From Argentina anserina (taxonomy: Eukaryota > Streptophyta > Magnoliopsida > Rosales > Rosaceae): a stretch of DNA of 64,000 nucleotides. Below the pieces are notes generated by a model. That model was not told where the DNA came from, did no database searches, and saw only the letters and a program-made list of their open reading frames with translations. Of this stretch, positions 58,965-64,000 are shown one piece after another; position 1 is the stretch's first letter, and the number at the start of each line of letters is the position of its first letter. The DNA is taken from positions 32,806,501 to 32,870,500 of the forward strand of contig NC_065874.1 in assembly GCF_933775445.1 (NCBI RefSeq). The letters are read 5' to 3'. The translations under genes and the position numbers were made by a program.

Positions 58965-59454
58965 ATTGTTCATATACGCTGAGAGCGGAGATAATTAAAT
59001 TGCATCCTTCTGTGTTTTCAATCTGTTGAAGCAAGGTTTTTATTTTAGCTGATACAAAGTTTCCATTGTATACAAACTTATACAACTGAGTTGTTCTAGC
59101 CAGAAATACACGTTGATCAAACTTTTATGATATTCGCTCCGATCCCTATATACTGTACATAACAATCTTTCTTCAACTTTCTTCTTTAAAATCACTTCAT
59201 CTTAATCCTCGTTCTACTAATTGGGAAGTCCTCCTAATTCTCGAATGACTCAGACTATCTGATCTCGTCATGATAACGTGGAATTTCCCATAAAACAAAT
59301 GAATTAAAAAGAACACAGAACAACACGATTCCTTGCTTAGTTGGGACTAGGACTGACAATTATCCACGTTTAACAAGGAAACCAGCAAATCATCTTATAT
59401 AGTGGATGCTCTTCCTTCCCGTTTCCACAATTGCTCTTTCCAAACACAAGGACG
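58965..59454. other. Spacer between RPT1 and the 155-aa ORF
   Basis: AT-rich. The first part is probably the RPT1 3' untranslated region. No gene is recognised. Confidence 0.5.
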
Positions 59455-59922
59455 ATGGCCACGGAGCTGATGAATAATGCGTGTGAGACTCTGGTAGTTG
59501 AAGCTCGTTGTGACACTCGTCTCAACTACATAGTTGAATACCAAAACCAGCTCCCGTTCACCAAGTACTGCATCTATTTCCATGCAAAGATCAGACACTT
59601 GAGACCCTGCTGGGATTTCGAGTTCGAGCGGCTCTACGCTTCCATTGACAGAATTGAAGGAAATCAGTGTTGCGGCAAAATCATTGAGACTAGCGAAAAG
59701 CTCGAACACAACCCGCTCACGGTGGAGAGCAAAGCTTCAGTTAGGAACGCCATAGTGGACAAGCTTTCTAGAGTGAATGTACCGGCACAGCTTCATGAAT
59801 CCATGATGGATAAAATAGTGAAGGATGCTGTTTTATTGGCTGATGGTAATGGTCCTCATACCTATGGCAAGACCTTGAATCTAGCAGTCTCTATCCAAGT
59901 TGTTAACGTGTATGGACTCTGA
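59455..59922 (+). CDS. Hypothetical protein, 155 aa
   Basis: Single-exon frame from MATELMNNACETLVVE to VNVYGL and a TGA. The ATG has a good plant context (ACGATGGCC). The composition is typical of a soluble protein: six cysteines, no hydrophobic segment and no signal peptide. It includes CDTRLNYIVEYQNQLPFTK and VRNAIVDKLSRVNVP. I do not recognise the family. The neighbours are RPT1 (same direction) and CAX (opposite). It could be a small lineage-specific gene. Confidence 0.5.
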   Translation: MATELMNNACETLVVEARCDTRLNYIVEYQNQLPFTKYCIYFHAKIRHLRPCWDFEFERLYASIDRIEGNQCCGKIIETSEKLEHNPLTVESKASVRNAIVDKLSRVNVPAQLHESMMDKIVKDAVLLADGNGPHTYGKTLNLAVSIQVVNVYGL

Positions 59923-61042
59923 GTCTTTGAATGTGAAGGCTTTTTACCTACTGCATGATCTGCATCTATTTTGCTTGAATCTCGTGAAATCATTAATCAG
60001 ATCACTGTACCAGTTTGTAAATCTTTTCTGAAGTATAGAAAATTGTGTTGGGTGTAAAAGCTCGGTCACATATCTGTTATACCTTGTCATTTTCGCATGT
60101 CATTTACAACCTTATCAATGCTTTACCAAGTTCTATGGTGCTTTTGTACTATAGATCTGTAATGAAGCCAGCAGCAGTCATTATTTGACGTATGCCTCAC
60201 AAATAAACCAATTATCCATCAATGTTTTAAAAAACTGACCTCAAGTGCTTAAAAAGCATAAGACTACTTTTATAATGCCTCTATTTTTCGGTTTAAGCAA
60301 TGAGACTAAAAAAACTTACGCATTTCACATCTATCGCTACGTTTTTCACGCCTTAGAAAATAATCTTGTAAGGTATCTTTTTATATTTATAGTGTTTAAC
60401 TTGATAAAAACTATCTAAAATTTTTGGATTATGCATTTCATTATTTCTAAATATAATACATTGGTAAGTTCTTATGTATATTTGTTTTTTTTTTGTATAT
60501 ATATAATTATATATTTACATATTTAACTATTAATTTTTTATAACATAAGACACAAAGCTTCAGTTAGGTACGTCTTCACTTTTAAAAACATTGCTATCCA
60601 TTATGTGTAAAAGAATGTATATATATTTTTTAGAATGGCGCAAGAGCTCTGCAACTATACCTGCTCTATAATATTCAACGAACAAGAACAAGCAGCAGTT
60701 GCTAAAACAAAAAAGTTGAATCTCTCATATGTACAAACAGAACAAGGACTCAAAGCAGATGCAGATCCACCTTTAGAATCATTGGCTACATTGACCGTGA
60801 TACAATTAAAAGTCGAACCTGTACGTAACCTTTCACCAATGGACTCCACCTTCCTTTAATAGCCATCTTGGACAACTTCCATGAATTGACTACGTTTTCA
60901 ACCCTGCTTCATCTGCAGAATCGCACCAATATGTTAAAAATCAAATGCTCGATCAGTCCAAGGCATATACAGTTATACACAGTAGTAGTTATTCAATTTA
61001 CACACAAAAAGAAGTTTCCATACGTTAATAGAGAAGTTTAAA
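59923..61042. other. Spacer between the 155-aa ORF and CAX
   Basis: AT-rich. A 75-codon frame at 60635-60859 (MAQELCNYTCSIIF onwards) ends near a GT donor-like site and could be a gene fragment; I do not recognise it. AAAGCTTCAGTTAGG at about 60554-60568 also occurs in the ORF at 59455-59922, hinting at a partial local duplication. Confidence 0.4.
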
Positions 61043-62697
61043 TTAGAACAGACCTGCAGCCAAAGGATCTACATGAACAAAGAAACTTGCAGCAACTATC
61101 AGATAACAAAGAATAAGCATCAACCCTTTAAAGTAATTAGAGGTTCCATCCTGCAACCAAAGCACAATGACATTAATAAGCACAAAAACTTCGAATCGAA
61201 TGGAAAAGCACTAACAAGCAGAATCAGAAAAACAATTAAATATAAGGGTGATGAAACCCCTATTCAATATGTGCATTTTTTTCTTAATGTCAGTGGTTGG
61301 AATGCATACCTGCAGTAGAAAAGCTACAACTAAGACAGTTATAAATAGTGTCGCTGTCTCAAAGAGTTGAAAGTTCAAATCCATGGGGCGTCCCATAATC
61401 CACCCAATAACTACACAAAAAGGAATCTGCAGTAATTGAAACAGATAAAGGTTTAGAAATTTGTATCGGCGACCAGTTACTTTTAGCCTTTAATAACTGC
61501 AACAGGATGATAAAATATACAAGTTACATCAGTTTAGTTTTACAACCTAGAAACATGGTTTAGATTGTACTTAAAAAAGGGTAATGGATGGACCCTCCGC
61601 CTGTATATGCACCATATACATAAAATAAAAACAAAATAAAAAGTACCCACCCCAAACATAGATATCTGTGTCGATGACCCTATTGCCACTCCCAATGAAA
61701 TATCCTGTAGAAAAACTCAAGATCATTCCAGTGCAGTATTGGAAAGTAAATATAATATCGAAAATCTAGTAACTTACAAGCTTGTCCTTCATGGCAAACA
61801 TAATAGCACTAGCATGCTCTGCAGCATTACCCACAATTGGGAGCAAGATAACACTAATAAATGAAATAGGAATTTTCCATGCTACAGATGCTCCCTGAAA
61901 ATAAATCATCCAAGCATGAAGCTCAATAATCATATATTCCAGCCAGTCTCACTAATAGTTGCTAAATTTCATTGAAATAAATTTACCGGAAAACAAATAA
62001 TTGTTTTAGCATAAACTCTTGTAATTTGTTTTTTGGGGGGTGGGGGTGGGGGAGGGGAACTGTAATTTAGATTGAGTAATATTCAACTCCCAAGTGCAGA
62101 ATCTTGTGTACTGACCTCTATGGCATTAACTAAGTATTCTGATAGGAATGATATCCAACTCGTCATTATTACAAGCCAAATTATTGATTCCCATTTAGAG
62201 ATCTCTGGAGTTTCATCATCATCATCACTGGAGTTGTCTTCATTTTGACTCCCTTCCTGAGTTCACAATATATTTACCACCACAGATTTCTTAAGTTAGG
62301 AAAGCAAAAATTTAATGAAAAATCCCTGTGATGGTGGTAATGAAGAGCAGCAATATATAAAATAAAAAAAATGCTCAACTCACCTCATTTAGAGGAACAT
62401 ATTGATTCTTTTGACTCTTTAACTGGTAGAAAAGATATGTGGCATATGCTAGAAGCATGATGCAACTGCTAAATCTTGAAAGTGCCAACTCTGACTTCCC
62501 AAAATGCACCTCTGTGTGAGTGTAGTGCAGAACAGCTGGGAAAAGTAGTCCCATGACTGCCATTAATAGCAAGCCTGAGTTCACAACAGCAGTGGCCTGC
62601 AGTACTTCAATAGCCTCAGAATGATACTATAACAAAAATGGTAACATAGACTAGCCATAATTAATATACATGTAGATACCTACATGCGTGTCTCTGG

Positions 62698-62742
<45 letters not shown>

Positions 62743-63885
62743 CAATTTACCTTGTCAAACACTTGTTCCTTATCTTGAAAAACAAGCCCACCACAGAAGA
62801 ACGCACATCCAAGCACCAGCAGCATATTTGACAGAATAGATCCTAACAGTGACTGCTGAACAACGCGTAACATTCCATGTTTCAGTGCATAAATTGATAT
62901 AATCAGTTCTGTTGCATTTCCAAAAGTAGCATTTAAAAGACCCCCAACTGCAAAGTCCAATTCCACATATCAAAAGTTAAACCCTGGAAGAAAATACTAC
63001 TACTCACCCTTACATACAACATTCACAACATAACAGGAACATAATACTATAAGAAACCTCATATGGTTTGGGTGCAATTCAATGTAAAGAAATATCAATA
63101 TTTTATACATAGCAGAAGAAATTCAATAAAAACTGTGCTACATGAAACCGGATTGTCTCAGAAAGGAAAAGAGAAAAGAACACAATCAGAGAAACACATT
63201 GTGAATTTTCTGATGAAGAACGCGACCTAGATAAAGTAATATAATTTGGAACATGAGAAAACCATTTGATTGACAGCTCCAACAGAGAAATAAAACAAAC
63301 CACAAAGGAATAAGGGTGCAAAATGATTTGTTCGGAGTTGAAGTAAAAAACTTACCAGTAGGTCCAGTATAGAATGCCAGCTGCCTATATCAGCAGAATA
63401 AAATTTAATTTAGCTACTTTAAAAAAAAATCAAGTTCCTGTGATGTAATTGAGAGATAGGGATTAGGAACTACTTACTCTGTAGCATAACCTAAACGCTC
63501 AGCCAGAGGAGTTATACCCAACAAAGTCAAGAAAAAGACCCAGCCCTGAGATTCACATCAATAAATTATAAACTGGATTATATAATGTCAGGAAATAAGC
63601 AAAAAAAGGAGAGTTGCAACTCACATTATGGCCCGTAAATATATGGATAAAAATTGCCAGAGGCCCAAAAGGCATAAGCATGTTGAGTTTATTTGAGAAA
63701 ACTACAGTCTTTATACTTTTACAAACAGCATTCCTCCACACTTTATCGCCCCTAGCTTGTAAACCTCCTGAAAAAGACCCTTCCCCCAATGCTTGAATGG
63801 GATGTGACTTCTGAGCCTTCATCTCAGGAATAGAAAGAATCTCATCTTCAAATTCATGTAACGATTCATTGTCTATTGATTCCAT
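61043..63885 (-). CDS. Vacuolar cation/proton exchanger, CAX2-like
   Basis: CAX proteins sit in the tonoplast and exchange cytosolic Ca2+ (CAX2 types also Mn2+ and other metals) for vacuolar protons. Ten exons: 63625-63885, 63478-63545, 63356-63384, 62751-62947, 62384-62596, 62116-62256, 61778-61894, 61651-61704, 61310-61426 and 61043-61150, total 1,305 nt, 434 aa, all GT-AG. Family blocks: [20 protein letters not shown], the first exchanger repeat with [20 protein letters not shown], and the second with [20 protein letters not shown]. An acidic loop (DNSSDDDDE) separates the halves, and about 11 hydrophobic segments are visible. The match to CAX2, rather than CAX1/CAX3, rests on blocks such as [19 protein letters not shown] and [15 protein letters not shown]. 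An N-terminal region of about 60 residues precedes the first membrane segment; in CAX1 this kind of region is autoinhibitory. Confidence 0.94.
62708..62738. repeat. (GA)n microsatellite in CAX intron 4
   Basis: A pure AG/GA run inside the intron between exons 4 and 5 of the CAX gene, about 12 bp from the splice donor of exon 4. Confidence 0.95.
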
Positions 63886-64000
63886 CTATCACAGGAAACA
63901 GCACACTTTAACATTGACCACTTAAGTTGCACTATGTAATAACTTATTGATGCGTAGACCTAATGAAGTTCATCAAAGAACTACAGGAAAAGGCATATCA

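Noticed and set aside
58335..58973. 212-codon minus-strand frame opposite RPT1
   Set aside because: A shadow of the conserved RPT1 coding strand.

Overview
This is plant nuclear DNA, most likely from a rosid eudicot and possibly Rosaceae; the family-level guess is weak. The evidence is many short GT-AG introns, plant-specific gene families (MYB80, AAP permease, CAX, P-class PPR), plant Copia and Gypsy retrotransposons, and a fragment of plastid DNA.

Layout. 1-2.3 kb: a small three-pass membrane protein gene (minus strand) whose last coding exon is tandemly duplicated. 3.6-10.1 kb: the tail of a PPR gene broken by a Copia element and by a non-autonomous hAT element; both target-site duplications are exact. 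13.0-31.0 kb: a complete 35-exon gene for the proteasome activator PA200/PSME4. Its intron 10 carries a Copia element in antisense orientation with a full-length 1,351-codon gag-pol frame and LTRs that I read as identical, so it inserted very recently. 31.2-32.4 kb: the tapetum regulator MYB80, tail-to-tail with PA200. 33.7-36.9 kb: an amino acid permease (AAP family). 38.4-53.4 kb: one CUE-domain-like gene split into three pieces by two Gypsy-type elements. The first is a minus-strand Tat-type element carrying an extra antisense gene. The second is a coding-free LARD-like element, and its right LTR contains plastid DNA with trnT-GGU. 54.3-54.9 kb: an N-terminally truncated paralogue of the CUE gene. 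54.9-57.6 kb: a probable TIR element and a 25-bp minisatellite with SalI-type sites. 57.7-59.0 kb: an intronless RPT1 (26S proteasome base ATPase). 59.5-59.9 kb: an unrecognised 155-aa ORF. 61.0-63.9 kb: a complete CAX2-type vacuolar cation/H+ exchanger (minus strand).

The intact host genes do not form an operon-like unit. PA200 and RPT1 both act on the proteasome: PA200 caps the 20S core, and RPT1 is part of the 19S ATPase ring. The rest are a transcription factor and transporters. The window's clearest story is transposon damage: two host genes (PPR and CUE) were each hit twice, while PA200 tolerates a 5.2-kb element inside an intron.

Exon borders were assigned by eye from GT/AG signals and reading-frame continuity; the summed exon lengths of PA200, MYB80, AAP and CAX are all multiples of three. 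Functional names come from recognised protein sequence, not from a database search.
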